DNA of 64,000 bases from Fictibacillus nanhaiensis (GTDB lineage Bacteria > Bacillota > Bacilli > Bacillales > Fictibacillaceae): assembly GCA_017052515.1 (NCBI GenBank), contig JAFHKR010000039.1, forward strand, positions 682,001 to 746,000, in the 5' to 3' direction. A program made the translations under genes and the position numbers. Shown piece by piece: positions 1 to 8,707 of this stretch; the first letter of the stretch is position 1, and each line of letters starts with the position of its first letter. The notes beneath the pieces were generated by a model, which was given only the letters and a program-made list of their open reading frames with translations, ran no database searches and was not told where the DNA came from.

Positions 1-33
1 ATAGCCCTTTTACGAGATTTTTGGAGGAAGTTT

Positions 34-819
34 ATGAAAGGTTCAAAACAACATTCAACTCATAAGAAAACGGTGAAAAATCGGTTTAAATCAGCTTCCA
101 AAAAGGGCATGGATGACAAGGTGCGCATTCAAAAAGTAGCCCCGATACAAGAGCGTTTAAACATTAAGTTTGAAAATGAAAAATTGTTAGCTCAAGCATT
201 TACGCATTCATCATATGTGAATGAGCATCGAGGAAGAACGTTTGAGGATAATGAAAGACTTGAATTTCTAGGTGATGCCGTTCTTGAATTGACCATATCT
301 CAATATTTATACAGCAAGTTTGCAAATATGAGTGAAGGTGAGCTTACGAAACTTAGAGCAGCTATCGTATGCGAGCCGTCGTTAGTTCTCTTTGCAAACG
401 ACCTTCATTTTGGTGAGTTTGTTTTATTGGGAAAAGGTGAAGAGAATACTGGAGGAAGATCAAGACCAGCCCTTTTAGCAGATGTATTTGAAGCATTTAT
501 TGGAGCGCTATATCTCGATCAAGGACTCGAAAAAGTAAAAGAGTTTCTAAATCAGTATGTGGTACCACGAATAAACGAAGGTGCTTTTTCTCATGTGATG
601 GATTTTAAAAGTCAGTTACAAGAATATGTACAGCGTGAAGGATTAGGTCATATCGACTATCGAATCATTCAAGAAAAAGGTCCGGCACACAATCGAGAGT
701 TTGTGTCAGAAGTAAGATTGAATGAAGCGAGTTTCGGAATTGGATATGGGAGATCCAAGAAAGAAGCTGAACAACATGCGGCACAAGAAGCGATAGAGAG
801 AGTTTCTAAAAAGAGCTAA
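34..819 (+). CDS. rnc: Ribonuclease III
   Basis: Double-strand-specific endoribonuclease that processes rRNA precursors, small cytoplasmic RNA and antisense duplexes in the cytoplasm. The 261-residue protein has the usual two parts. The catalytic RNase III domain carries the signature [12 protein letters not shown] near residue 75 and the second acidic cluster [15 protein letters not shown] near 150. A C-terminal double-stranded RNA-binding domain starts near residue 185 ([11 protein letters not shown]) and ends in [13 protein letters not shown]. The lysine/arginine-rich N-terminus before residue 30 is typical of Bacillus. The ATG is preceded by GGAGG. In B. subtilis rnc is followed directly by smc; here a terminator and an opposite-strand gene come between them. 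Confidence 0.97.
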   Translation: MKGSKQHSTHKKTVKNRFKSASKKGMDDKVRIQKVAPIQERLNIKFENEKLLAQAFTHSSYVNEHRGRTFEDNERLEFLGDAVLELTISQYLYSKFANMSEGELTKLRAAIVCEPSLVLFANDLHFGEFVLLGKGEENTGGRSRPALLADVFEAFIGALYLDQGLEKVKEFLNQYVVPRINEGAFSHVMDFKSQLQEYVQREGLGHIDYRIIQEKGPAHNREFVSEVRLNEASFGIGYGRSKKEAEQHAAQEAIERVSKKS

Positions 820-824
820 ACAAA

Positions 825-866
825 AAACCCCCTTAACATCAGGCGATTAGCCGTGTGAGGGGGTTT
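825..866. terminator. Bidirectional terminator between rnc and the UPF0435 gene
   Basis: An AAACCCCCT arm at 825-833 pairs with AGGGGGTTT at 858-866. An A-run precedes the stem and a T-rich stretch follows it, so it can work in both directions. It lies exactly between two convergent stop codons (rnc ending at 819, the - strand gene ending at 870). Confidence 0.85.
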
Positions 867-869
867 CTG

Positions 870-1094
870 TTACTTTGTTTTAAGTGATGCAAGTTCTTCA
901 ACGATGCCTTCCATGTCTCGAATGCTGAATGATGGCATCTTCATGACCATATCATAAAGCTCTTTAATGTCATCGTACTTTGAGAGTTCATAGTCTTCGG
1001 GTTGAATAAGTCCGCTGTTAACAAGCTGAAGTTTCTTTTTTAATCCTTCGATCATAAATGATAAGTTCTCATGATTTTGAGTCGTCAAGTCCAT
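870..1094 (-). CDS. UPF0435 (DUF1128) family protein, YfkK-like
   Basis: A small acidic, probably all-helical cytoplasmic protein of 74 residues with no known biochemical role. It resembles the B. subtilis YfkK/UPF0435 family in length (about 70-75) and in the patterns MIEGLKKKLQLVN and SFSIRDMEGIVEELASLK; this rests on memory, not a search. A longer frame starts at 1115, but its extra codons contain AAGGAG, which sits eight bases before the ATG at 1094 and so marks that ATG as the true start. The gene is the only convincing - strand CDS in the window. It is convergent with rnc and divergent from smc. Its presence breaks the rnc-smc linkage seen in B. subtilis, which suggests local relocation. 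Confidence 0.8.
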   Translation of the reverse strand: MDLTTQNHENLSFMIEGLKKKLQLVNSGLIQPEDYELSKYDDIKELYDMVMKMPSFSIRDMEGIVEELASLKTK

Positions 1095-1169
1095 GGTGGG
1101 CTCCTTTTTATCCACATATCTTTATGTGAGATTTTACGTGCAAACATATTTTATGTCCAAACACATTTC

Positions 1170-1198
1170 ATTTTAGCACACTGTAATCTTTGTGACTA
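1170..1198 (-). promoter_or_regulatory. Putative sigma-A promoter of the UPF0435 gene
   Basis: Read on the - strand: -35 TAGTCA (complement of 1193-1198), 17-base spacer, extended -10 TGCTAAAAT with the hexamer at 1170-1175. It lies about 75 bases upstream of the chosen start. Its -35 overlaps the -35 of the candidate smc promoter on the other strand. Confidence 0.45.
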
Positions 1199-1218
1199 TG
1201 TATGTGTGAATCTATGAT
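1190..1218 (+). promoter_or_regulatory. Putative sigma-A promoter of smc
   Basis: -35 TTGTGA at 1190-1195, 17-base spacer, -10 TATGAT at 1213-1218. smc needs its own promoter here because rnc ends at a terminator and the intervening gene runs the other way. The predicted leader is about 100 bases and shows no clear structure. Confidence 0.45.
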
Positions 1219-1322
1219 AAAATATAAAGGTTAAAGAAAAAAATACATATGAAATTCAAATAGAGCGCCCGAACATTTTAAAAACGGGAAAGAAAAAGTG
1301 AGAAGTAAAGGGGGATTTAATG

Positions 1323-4300
1323 ATGTTCCTCAAACGAATTGATGTAGCAGGATTTAAATCATTTGCAGAGCGGATACAGGTTGAATTTGTACAAGGGGTT
1401 ACAGCGGTTGTTGGCCCGAACGGAAGCGGAAAAAGTAATATCTCAGATGCCGTCCGCTGGGTGTTAGGTGAACAGTCAGCAAAATCTTTGAGAGGCTCTA
1501 AGATGGAAGATATCATCTTCGCAGGTAGTGATAACCGAAAACCATTAAATGTGGCAGAGGTTACCCTTACTTTAGATAACGAAGATCAGCATCTACCGCT
1601 GGATTACAATGAAATATCAATCACACGTAGAGTTTATCGTTCAGGAGACAGCGAATACTTGATCAATAAGCAACAATGTCGTTTAAAAGATATTGTAGAG
1701 TTGTTTATGGATTCAGGGCTCGGAAGAGAAGCTTTCTCTATCATCGGACAGGGACGGGTTGAGGAGATACTAAGCAGCAAATCTGATGAACGTAGAAAGA
1801 TTTTTGAAGAAGCTGCCGGTGTATTAAAGTATAAGACTCGTAAGCAAAAGGCAGAAATAAAGCTTACTGAAACGCAAGAGAACCTGAATCGTGTTGAAGA
1901 CATTCTTCATGAATTAGAAGGACAAGTCGAGCCTTTAAAAATACAAGCTTCTATCGCAAAAGATTACCTTGAGAAAAAAGAAGAGCTCGAGATCGTTGAA
2001 ACAGCTGTTCTTGTTCAAGAGATCGAAGACTTGCATGCTCGATGGGAAAAACAAAAAGAACTCGTTGCAGAACTACAGAAGCAAGAAACGGTCCTATCGG
2101 TAAAAGTGAAACAAGGTGAGAATAAGATCGAGAGAGCAAGGCTTGATATGCAAGCGATGGATGAATCGATCGACGAACTCCAAAGTGCTCTTCTTCTAGC
2201 TAGTGAAACTTTGGAAAAACTAGAAGGTAAGAAAGAAGTCTTAAAAGAGCGTAAAAAGAATTACGATCAAAATAAAACTTCCTTATTAGAACAAATTCAA
2301 CTCTTCAAGGCAAAAAAAGAAGAGTTAGGAAATCAGCTTTCTGTTGAAAAAGATGCGTTGCAGGATAAAGAAAAGCAATTAAAAAGCATCAAAAAGCAAG
2401 TGAAAGACGAAGAAGTTCGATTATCAGTTCTTGAGATGGATGTTGAAGCAGAACTTGAAAAGTTAAAAAGTGATTATTTTGAACGCTTGAACGAACAAAC
2501 CACGATTAAGAACGAGATGCGTTATATCGAGGATCAAGCTCGGCAACAGAGCTCTAAAAGCTCTCGGCTAGATGAAGAGAACACAAAATATTTGGAACAA
2601 AGAGAAGCATTAAAAGAAACAAGAAAGAATGCTGAAGCTGCCTATCAAGCAGCAGAAACACAATTAAAAACAAAGCAAGAAGAATATCAGCGGTTAAAAT
2701 CTGAGATCTCGATCGAGGATCAAGAAACGAGAACTCTCCAAGATAAATTGTACCAAGCGTATCAGTTTATTCAACAGTTCAAATCTAAAAAAGAGATGCT
2801 AGAATCCATGCAAGACGAATACGCAGGTTTCATGCAAGGCGTTAAAGAGGTTTTAAAAGCGAAGGAAACAAAGCTCACTGGAATTGAAGGAGCGGTAGCG
2901 GAGCTTTTATCGGTACCTTCTGAGGTGGAAACAGCAATTGAGACGGCATTAGGTGCTTCTATGCAGCATATTGTTGTAGATCATGAACAGAACGCTATGA
3001 AAGCTATTCAATTTTTAAAACAAACGAGAGCTGGAAGAGCAACCTTTTTACCTTTGAATGTGATCAAGCCACGTCAGATCTCTGGTTCAGATGCTCACCA
3101 AGCAAGCTCTATCGATGCTTTTGTTGGTGTTGCTGCAAACCTTGTTACGTTTGATTCTAAGTATCAAAACATCGTAGGCAATCTTTTAGGAAATATTATC
3201 GTCGCTAAAGATTTAGCGGGTGCAAACAAGATTGCAAAGCAAGTGAACTACCGTTACCGAATCGTTACTCTTGAAGGAGATGTTGTGTCTCCAGGAGGAT
3301 CGATGTCTGGAGGAAGTCTAAAACAAAAAAGTAATTCTCTATTGAGTAGACAAAGAGAGATTGATTCTCTTACAGACAAAGTAGCAACAATGGAGAAGCA
3401 AACACTTCAACTAGAGGAAAAAGTTAGTGAATTACGATCAAAACTAACAGAGAAGAAAGAAAGACTCGAATCTCTTCAAACAGAAGGAGAGCTCTTAAGA
3501 GAACAAGAACAAGAGTTGAGATCTTCTTTAAGAGAAGTTGAAATAGAAGAAAAGAGCTTAAACGATAGGCTTCAGCTGTATGATCGCGAAAAGAATTCTT
3601 ATGAATCAGAGCGTTCTGCCGCAGATACACGTCTCACAGCTCTACAGAAAAAACTCGATCTAGCTATGAAATCGGGTAAAGAGCTTGAAAAAACGATAGC
3701 TGACCTTACTGAGAAAAAGAAAAACAATCAGAGTTCAAAAGAAGAACTTAGAGAAGCACTAACACAATTGAAGATCAAGTCTGCCGAACTCGAACAGCAG
3801 GTCGCCAATCAGCGAGAAAAATGCTTAAGAATTCAAGAAGATTTTTATGAAGTGGAAGCTAAGAGCAAAGAAACAGAAGAAGATTACTGGCTTCTTGAAG
3901 AAGAGATGAACTCGAGCTCTTCTGGTGAAGATTCTCTTGATGAACAGATTCAACAGAGAAGGCATGAAAAAAATAATGCATTGAAATTAATTGCAGAACG
4001 AAGAAAAGAAAGAACAGATTCTTTCCATTCTATTGAAAGTATGGAGATCGGTCTAAAAGAGGCTAAAAGACAATATAAGCAACTTCATGATGGCCTCCGA
4101 ACAGAAGAGGTTAGTATTAATCGCCTCGATGTTGAACTAGAATCAAGGCTTACTCACCTTAGAGAAGAATATGAACTATCATACGAAGGCGCGAGATTGA
4201 AGCATCGGTTAGAGATACCGCTTCAAGATGCAAAACGAAAAGTAAAGCTGATTAAAATGGCGATCGAAGAGCTCGGGGCTGTAAACATTGGAGCGATCGA

Positions 4301-4889
4301 AGAATACGACAGAGTAAGCCAACGCTTTGATTTTCTTACTGAACAAAGAAACGACTTAACAGAAGCGAAGGATACTCTTTATGGCGTAATTTCTGAGATG
4401 GATGAAGAGATGAAGAATCGATTTGAAGAAACGTTTACTGCCATTCGCTCACACTTCGGTGTTATTTTTAAAGAGTTATTTGGTGGTGGTCGAGCAGATC
4501 TCGTTTTAACGCAGCCTGATGATATGCTTTTAACTGGTGTAGATATTATGGCGCAGCCACCAGGCAAGAAGCTGCAACAACTTGGCCTATTATCTGGTGG
4601 AGAACGAGCTTTAACTGCTATAGCTTTATTATTTGCAATCTTGAAGGTTAGACCTGTTCCATTCTGTATACTAGATGAAGTTGAAGCGGCACTTGATGAT
4701 GCGAACGTAAACCGATTCGCAAAATTTTTACGAGCATTCAGCAAAGAAACTCAATTTATTGTAGTAACACATCGTAAAGGGACGATGGAAGAAGCAGATG
4801 TCCTTTATGGGGTGACCATGCAGGAATCTGGTGTGTCGAAGCTTGTTTCTGTGAGGCTTGAAGAAACAAAAGAACTTGTAACATCATAG
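1323..4889 (+). CDS. smc: Chromosome segregation ATPase SMC
   Basis: Core ATPase of the bacterial condensin complex (with ScpA and ScpB, encoded elsewhere). It loads at parS sites through ParB and compacts and separates chromosomes. The protein of about 1188 residues has the complete SMC plan: Walker A GPNGSGKS at residues 31-38; a long coiled coil; a hinge around 510-650 with the glycine-rich GGSMSGGS segment just after it; a returning coiled coil; then the C-terminal signature LLSGGERAL and Walker B CILDEVEAALD near 1115. Two ATGs are adjacent (1320 and 1323). The second gives the family-like N-terminus MFLKRIDVAGFKSF and better spacing from AAAGGGGG. ftsY follows after 14 bases, so the two are co-transcribed. 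Confidence 0.97.
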   Translation: MFLKRIDVAGFKSFAERIQVEFVQGVTAVVGPNGSGKSNISDAVRWVLGEQSAKSLRGSKMEDIIFAGSDNRKPLNVAEVTLTLDNEDQHLPLDYNEISITRRVYRSGDSEYLINKQQCRLKDIVELFMDSGLGREAFSIIGQGRVEEILSSKSDERRKIFEEAAGVLKYKTRKQKAEIKLTETQENLNRVEDILHELEGQVEPLKIQASIAKDYLEKKEELEIVETAVLVQEIEDLHARWEKQKELVAELQKQETVLSVKVKQGENKIERARLDMQAMDESIDELQSALLLASETLEKLEGKKEVLKERKKNYDQNKTSLLEQIQLFKAKKEELGNQLSVEKDALQDKEKQLKSIKKQVKDEEVRLSVLEMDVEAELEKLKSDYFERLNEQTTIKNEMRYIEDQARQQSSKSSRLDEENTKYLEQREALKETRKNAEAAYQAAETQLKTKQEEYQRLKSEISIEDQETRTLQDKLYQAYQFIQQFKSKKEMLESMQDEYAGFMQGVKEVLKAKETKLTGIEGAVAELLSVPSEVETAIETALGASMQHIVVDHEQNAMKAIQFLKQTRAGRATFLPLNVIKPRQISGSDAHQASSIDAFVGVAANLVTFDSKYQNIVGNLLGNIIVAKDLAGANKIAKQVNYRYRIVTLEGDVVSPGGSMSGGSLKQKSNSLLSRQREIDSLTDKVATMEKQTLQLEEKVSELRSKLTEKKERLESLQTEGELLREQEQELRSSLREVEIEEKSLNDRLQLYDREKNSYESERSAADTRLTALQKKLDLAMKSGKELEKTIADLTEKKKNNQSSKEELREALTQLKIKSAELEQQVANQREKCLRIQEDFYEVEAKSKETEEDYWLLEEEMNSSSSGEDSLDEQIQQRRHEKNNALKLIAERRKERTDSFHSIESMEIGLKEAKRQYKQLHDGLRTEEVSINRLDVELESRLTHLREEYELSYEGARLKHRLEIPLQDAKRKVKLIKMAIEELGAVNIGAIEEYDRVSQRFDFLTEQRNDLTEAKDTLYGVISEMDEEMKNRFEETFTAIRSHFGVIFKELFGGGRADLVLTQPDDMLLTGVDIMAQPPGKKLQQLGLLSGGERALTAIALLFAILKVRPVPFCILDEVEAALDDANVNRFAKFLRAFSKETQFIVVTHRKGTMEEADVLYGVTMQESGVSKLVSVRLEETKELVTS

Positions 4890-4903
4890 GGAGGAAATGG
4901 ATA

Positions 4904-5893
4904 GTGAGTTTTTTAAAACGATTAAAAGAAAAATTCTCAACACAGCAATCAGAGGAATCATCAGAAAAGTTTAAGAGTGGACTTGAAAAAACGAGGAACT
5001 CTTTTTCATTTAAAGTGAACGACCTTCTAAAGCGATTTAGAAAAGTAGATGAAGAATTCTTTGAAGAGCTAGAAGAGATCTTGATCGGAGCAGATGTTGG
5101 GGTCCATACCGTTCTTGATATTATTGATCAACTAAAAGATGTTGCTCGTACGAAGAACATTCAAAATCCAATGGAGCTTCGATCCGCCATCACTGAGAAG
5201 TTAGCTGAAATGCTTCAAAAAGAAGAAAGCGATAATAAGCTGAACCTACAGACCGATGGAATGACGGTTATTCTGTTCGTAGGTGTGAACGGTGTAGGAA
5301 AAACAACAACGATTGGAAAACTCGCACATCAGTTAAAGAATGATGGAAAGAAAGTAATCTTGGCTGCTGGAGATACTTTCCGTGCAGGCGCGATCGATCA
5401 GCTAGAGGTATGGGGAGAACGTGCTGGTGTTGATGTGATCAAGCATCATGAAGGAGCGGACCCAGCAGCTGTTATTTATGACAGCATCCAAGCTGCTAAG
5501 TCTCGCAAAGCGGATGTATTACTTTGTGATACAGCTGGAAGACTTCAGAATAAAGTGAATCTGATGAACGAGCTTTCAAAAGTGAAACGTGTCATTGAAC
5601 GTGAAATTCCAGGTGCTCCACATGAAGTTCTTCTTGTTGTAGATGCTACAACAGGGCAGAACGCTATGAATCAGGCAAAAACATTCGGACAATCAACAGA
5701 TGTAACAGGTTTAGTTCTAACAAAGCTCGATGGAACGGCAAAAGGCGGAATCGTTTTAGCAATCCGTCATGAACTAGATATTCCAGTGAAATTTGTAGGA
5801 CTCGGTGAGAAAATTGATGATCTGCAGGAGTTTGATGCTGATCAGTTTGTATATGGTCTGTTTGCAGGAACAGAAGAAGAAGGTGCAGAGTAA
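4904..5893 (+). CDS. ftsY: Signal recognition particle receptor FtsY
   Basis: Membrane-associated SRP receptor GTPase. It docks SRP-ribosome complexes at the SecYEG translocon. Of 329 residues, the N-terminal 20-100 form a short charged helical N domain, as in Gram-positive FtsY without the long acidic A domain of E. coli. The G domain follows, with G1 GVNGVGKTTT, AGDTFRAGA, the G3 DTAGR, the G4 TKLDGTAKGG and a C-terminal GLGEKIDDL. The start is GTG, with GGGAGG overlapping the end of smc. A strong terminator follows, so ylxM-ffh has its own promoter although both GTPases serve the same pathway. Confidence 0.97.
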   Translation: MSFLKRLKEKFSTQQSEESSEKFKSGLEKTRNSFSFKVNDLLKRFRKVDEEFFEELEEILIGADVGVHTVLDIIDQLKDVARTKNIQNPMELRSAITEKLAEMLQKEESDNKLNLQTDGMTVILFVGVNGVGKTTTIGKLAHQLKNDGKKVILAAGDTFRAGAIDQLEVWGERAGVDVIKHHEGADPAAVIYDSIQAAKSRKADVLLCDTAGRLQNKVNLMNELSKVKRVIEREIPGAPHEVLLVVDATTGQNAMNQAKTFGQSTDVTGLVLTKLDGTAKGGIVLAIRHELDIPVKFVGLGEKIDDLQEFDADQFVYGLFAGTEEEGAE

Positions 5894-5911
5894 ATCTGTA
5901 ATTTATTATTA

Positions 5912-5953
5912 AAGCCATTTAGCTCTCTTTACTTGGGAGCTAGATGGTTTTTT
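5912..5953 (+). terminator. Rho-independent terminator after ftsY
   Basis: Long stem AAGCCATTTAGCTC pairing, with one mismatch, to GAGCTAGATGGTTT, followed by a T-run. It ends the smc-ftsY transcript. Confidence 0.85.
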
Positions 5954-6271
5954 GATTTAGCAGGGGGTATCTGAACATCGAGAATTATCGAGGATTGTAA
6001 ACTCGCGGATAAATGAACATAATTTTTGGATTCGAGTCAAAAACTCGAGGATAAATAACCAAAATTTTTGGATTGAAGCCTTTTTTATGTGGATAAATCC
6101 TTATAAATACGATCTAAATACCCAGTAGGGTATCAATTTTTATTGTCTCCCACGGACACAGTACACTCGCAGACTCACTGATTCACATTATCAGTTAGAA
6201 CGCGCTTAAAAAACGATAGGAACCTCTTATTTCCAGGCCACCTTTAACAACAACAGTGTTAAGAAAAAAAC
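5954..6271. other. Intergenic stretch with direct repeats, ftsY to ylxM
   Basis: About 320 bases with no credible ORF; the longest start-to-stop frames are below 30 codons. It holds two imperfect 32-base direct repeats (6001-6074), each containing the motif CGMGGATAAAT. A weaker GGATAAAT echo lies at 6091-6098. A small CTGAT/ATCAG hairpin lies near 6179-6195. The ylxM promoter begins at 6272. Confidence 0.6.
6001..6074. repeat. Tandem 32-base direct repeat, 42-base period
   Basis: Copies at 6001-6032 and 6043-6074 match at 28 of 32 positions. Both contain the blocks GGATAAAT and ATTTTTGGATT, separated by a 10-base linker. I recall similar CGCGGATAAA-type sequences in spacers of other Bacillaceae, but that is memory, not a search. 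Confidence 0.75.
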
Positions 6272-6300
6272 TTGACATCTAAAACCATGGGTTGTATAGT
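6272..6300 (+). promoter_or_regulatory. Sigma-A promoter of ylxM-ffh
   Basis: Perfect -35 TTGACA (6272-6277), 17-base spacer, -10 TATAGT (6295-6300). It is the best housekeeping promoter match in the window and lies 42 bases before the ylxM start. Confidence 0.85.
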
Positions 6301-6341
6301 ATTCAAGTAAAGGCATTTCACTTAACAAGGGTTGTGGAAGA

Positions 6342-6665
6342 ATGCTAGATAAAACAATGAGAATTAATTATCTATTTGATTTTTACCAAGCATTATTAAC
6401 CCCTAAACAGAAGAATTATATGGGTTTGTACTATTTGGACGATTATTCTCTCGGTGAAATTGCTGAACAATATAATGTCAGCCGCCAGGCCGTTTATGAT
6501 AATATTAAACGGACAGAGGCGATGCTAGAAGAATATGAAGATAAGTTAGGGCTTTTTGCAAAGTTTCAGGAACGTGAACAGTTGCTGTCATCTTTAAGAG
6601 AGCTTCTGAATTCTGAACCTGATAACGTAATTGCAATTATCGATCGCCTTGAAAATATGGAATAG
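6342..6665 (+). CDS. ylxM: YlxM/p13-type helix-turn-helix protein, SRP-associated
   Basis: Small protein of 107 residues from the YlxM/p13 (UPF0122) family. It is found next to ffh in many Gram-positives and is linked to SRP function, reportedly affecting SRP-receptor GTPase cycling in streptococci. The N-terminus [18 protein letters not shown] and a sigma-70 region-4-like helix-turn-helix ([23 protein letters not shown]) are clear. The C-terminal third is a charged helix ending in [16 protein letters not shown]. The ATG is preceded only by a weak GGTTGTGGAAG element. ffh follows after 15 bases, and a strong sigma-A promoter lies just upstream. Confidence 0.93.
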   Translation: MLDKTMRINYLFDFYQALLTPKQKNYMGLYYLDDYSLGEIAEQYNVSRQAVYDNIKRTEAMLEEYEDKLGLFAKFQEREQLLSSLRELLNSEPDNVIAIIDRLENME

Positions 6666-6680
6666 GAGGCGTTCAGTGAG

Positions 6681-8027
6681 ATGGCATTTGAGGGTTTAGC
6701 CGACCGTCTTCAGAACACTTTACAAAAAATCCGTGGAAAAGGGAAAGTAAATGAAGCGGATGTAAAGGAAATGATGAGGGAAGTACGCCTTGCTCTTCTT
6801 GAGGCGGATGTTAACTTTAAAGTAGTAAAAGATTTTGTGAAAAAAGTATCTGAACGTGCTGTTGGTCAGGAAGTATTAAAGAGTCTGACACCAGGTCAGC
6901 AAGTAGTTAAAGTTGTTAACGATGAACTGACAACCTTAATGGGTGGGGAACAAAGCAAGATTGCTGTTTCCAACCGACCGCCAACCGTTATTATGATGGT
7001 TGGATTACAAGGTGCTGGTAAAACAACGACAACAGGAAAGCTTGCAAATCATTTACGTAAAAAGCAAAATCGCAAACCGCTACTGGCTGCAGCTGACATC
7101 TACCGTCCTGCTGCGATCAAGCAATTAGAAACCGTAGGGAAGCAGTTAGACATTCCTGTGTTTCAGATGGGTGATCAAGTAAGTCCTGTCAAAATTGCTG
7201 AAACAGCCATCGCAAAAGCAAAAGAAGATCATCATGATTATGTTATTATTGATACAGCTGGGCGTTTGCACATTGATGAAACGCTGATGGATGAGTTGAA
7301 GCAGGTTAAAGAGATTTCAAAACCTGATGAGATCTTCTTAGTTGTAGATGCGATGACTGGTCAAGATGCTGTGAATGTAGCAGAAAGCTTTAACGAAGCG
7401 TTAGGAATCACAGGTGTTGTATTAACCAAACTTGATGGTGATACACGTGGTGGTGCTGCACTCTCGATTAAAGCTGTTACAGGCCTTCCTATTAAATTTG
7501 TAGGTCTAGGTGAAAAGATGGATGCTTTAGAGCCTTTCCATCCTGATCGTATGGCTTCCAGAATCTTAGGAATGGGTGACATGCTTACGCTTATCGAAAA
7601 GGCACAAACCTCAGTAGATGAAGAGAAAGCGCGTGATCTTCAGAAGAAGATGCGTGATATGTCGTTCACGTTCGATGATTTTCTTGATCAGATGGGACAA
7701 GTGAGAAATCTTGGACCGCTTGATGAAATACTTGGCATGCTTCCAGGTGCGAATAAGATGAAAGGCCTCAAAAACGTACAGATCGATGAAAAACAGATCG
7801 GACACGTTGAAGCCATTATCCGTTCGATGACTCTTCATGAAAGAGAACAGCCTGAGATTATCAATGCCAGCCGTAAACGCCGCATCGCTAAAGGAAGCGG
7901 AAGAACGGTACAAGAAGTAAATCGCCTCATCAAACAATTCGAGGACATGAAGAAAATGATGAAACAAATGTCTGGAATGATGAATGGCAAAAAGAAAAAA
8001 GGTGGATTTAAATTCCCTTTTATGTAA
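6681..8027 (+). CDS. ffh: Signal recognition particle protein Ffh (SRP54)
   Basis: SRP GTPase that binds small cytoplasmic RNA and signal sequences leaving the ribosome, and delivers them to FtsY. The 448 residues show an N domain, a G domain with G1 [13 protein letters not shown] near 105, [18 protein letters not shown] and [13 protein letters not shown] methionine-rich M domain begins near residue 300; its RNA-binding motif is [15 protein letters not shown] and its tail has repeated Met ([12 protein letters not shown]). The length is normal for the family. The ATG has GGAGG upstream. It sits in an operon with ylxM; the next gene, rpsP, has its own candidate promoter. Confidence 0.98.
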   Translation: MAFEGLADRLQNTLQKIRGKGKVNEADVKEMMREVRLALLEADVNFKVVKDFVKKVSERAVGQEVLKSLTPGQQVVKVVNDELTTLMGGEQSKIAVSNRPPTVIMMVGLQGAGKTTTTGKLANHLRKKQNRKPLLAAADIYRPAAIKQLETVGKQLDIPVFQMGDQVSPVKIAETAIAKAKEDHHDYVIIDTAGRLHIDETLMDELKQVKEISKPDEIFLVVDAMTGQDAVNVAESFNEALGITGVVLTKLDGDTRGGAALSIKAVTGLPIKFVGLGEKMDALEPFHPDRMASRILGMGDMLTLIEKAQTSVDEEKARDLQKKMRDMSFTFDDFLDQMGQVRNLGPLDEILGMLPGANKMKGLKNVQIDEKQIGHVEAIIRSMTLHEREQPEIINASRKRRIAKGSGRTVQEVNRLIKQFEDMKKMMKQMSGMMNGKKKKGGFKFPFM

Positions 8028-8041
8028 ACTGAATTTTCAGG

Positions 8042-8070
8042 TTTACAAACCTGTCAATTTATACTATTAT
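8042..8070 (+). promoter_or_regulatory. Putative sigma-A promoter of rpsP
   Basis: -35 TTTACA (8042-8047), 17-base spacer, -10 TATTAT (8065-8070), 39 bases before the rpsP start. The -35 lies inside a short inverted repeat (CAGGTTT-AC-AAACCTG) that begins just after the ffh stop. Confidence 0.55.
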
Positions 8071-8109
8071 ATTATTTTGTGTGAACTATTTTCGGAGGTG
8101 CAAGTTATA

Positions 8110-8382
8110 ATGGCAGTAAAAATTCGTTTAAAGCGTATGGGTGCTAAGAAAGCTCCTTTTTATCGTGTAGTAGTAGCAGATTCTCGTTCTCCTCGTGATG
8201 GACGTTTCATCGAAGAGATCGGAACGTATAACCCAGTTGCTAACCCAGCTGAAGTTAAAATCAACGAAGAAAAAGCTCTTGAGTGGATGACTAACGGTGC
8301 TAAACCATCTGACACAGTTCGTAACCTATTCTCAAAAGCTGGTCTTATGGAGAAGTTCCATAACGCGAAAAACCAAAAATAA
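8110..8382 (+). CDS. rpsP: 30S ribosomal protein S16
   Basis: Small-subunit protein needed for 16S rRNA folding. At 90 residues it has the typical length and N-terminus [26 protein letters not shown]. The family block [14 protein letters not shown] follows. The frame stays open upstream to 7984, but that region overlaps ffh. The ATG at 8110 has GGAGGTG at ideal spacing and gives the conserved N-terminus. khpA follows 21 bases later. Confidence 0.98.
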   Translation: MAVKIRLKRMGAKKAPFYRVVVADSRSPRDGRFIEEIGTYNPVANPAEVKINEEKALEWMTNGAKPSDTVRNLFSKAGLMEKFHNAKNQK

Positions 8383-8403
8383 TTTTGACGAAGGGGAACA
8401 GAT

Positions 8404-8631
8404 ATGACAGAGTTGATCGAATCAATTGTGAAAGCTCTAGTTGATCACCCAGATGAAGTTAGCGTCAAAGAGGTACAAGAAGGACACCGACTTGTTTATC
8501 AACTAACTGTTAACCAGACGGATATGGGAAAAGTTATCGGTAAACAAGGAAGAGTGGCTAAAGCGATTCGTACGGTTGTGAATGCAGCAGGTACGAATCA
8601 AAATAAAAGGATTTCAATCGAAATCGTCTAA
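8404..8631 (+). CDS. khpA: KH-domain RNA-binding protein KhpA (YlqC)
   Basis: A single KH-domain RNA-binding protein of 75 residues. The conserved GxxG loop is GKVIGKQGRVAKAIRTVV near residue 40. In pneumococci and other Gram-positives KhpA pairs with KhpB/EloR to bind RNA and influence cell elongation. Its steady position after rpsP also suggests a ribosome-related role. The ATG follows GAAGGGGAACAG. A strong terminator directly follows the stop, so rpsP-khpA is a short transcript, separate from rimM-trmD. Confidence 0.94.
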   Translation: MTELIESIVKALVDHPDEVSVKEVQEGHRLVYQLTVNQTDMGKVIGKQGRVAKAIRTVVNAAGTNQNKRISIEIV

Positions 8632-8661
8632 AAAAGGATGAGGGAAACCTCTTCCTTTTTT
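8630..8661 (+). terminator. Terminator after khpA
   Basis: AAAAAAGGATGAGG pairs with CCTCTTCCTTTTTT around a GAAA tetraloop. It overlaps the khpA stop codon and ends in a T-run. Confidence 0.9.
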
Positions 8662-8707
8662 CTTTTATTCAAAGGCTTTTTTAGTAAGTTTTTAATGACT
8701 TGCAAGT

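Noticed and set aside
5954-6271. Small RNA or CRISPR-like array after ftsY
   Set aside because: Only two diverged repeat units with a 10-base linker, no promoter-terminator pair and no cas genes.
7984-8109. N-terminal extension of rpsP
   Set aside because: It overlaps ffh and precedes the strong Shine-Dalgarno and the conserved S16 N-terminus.
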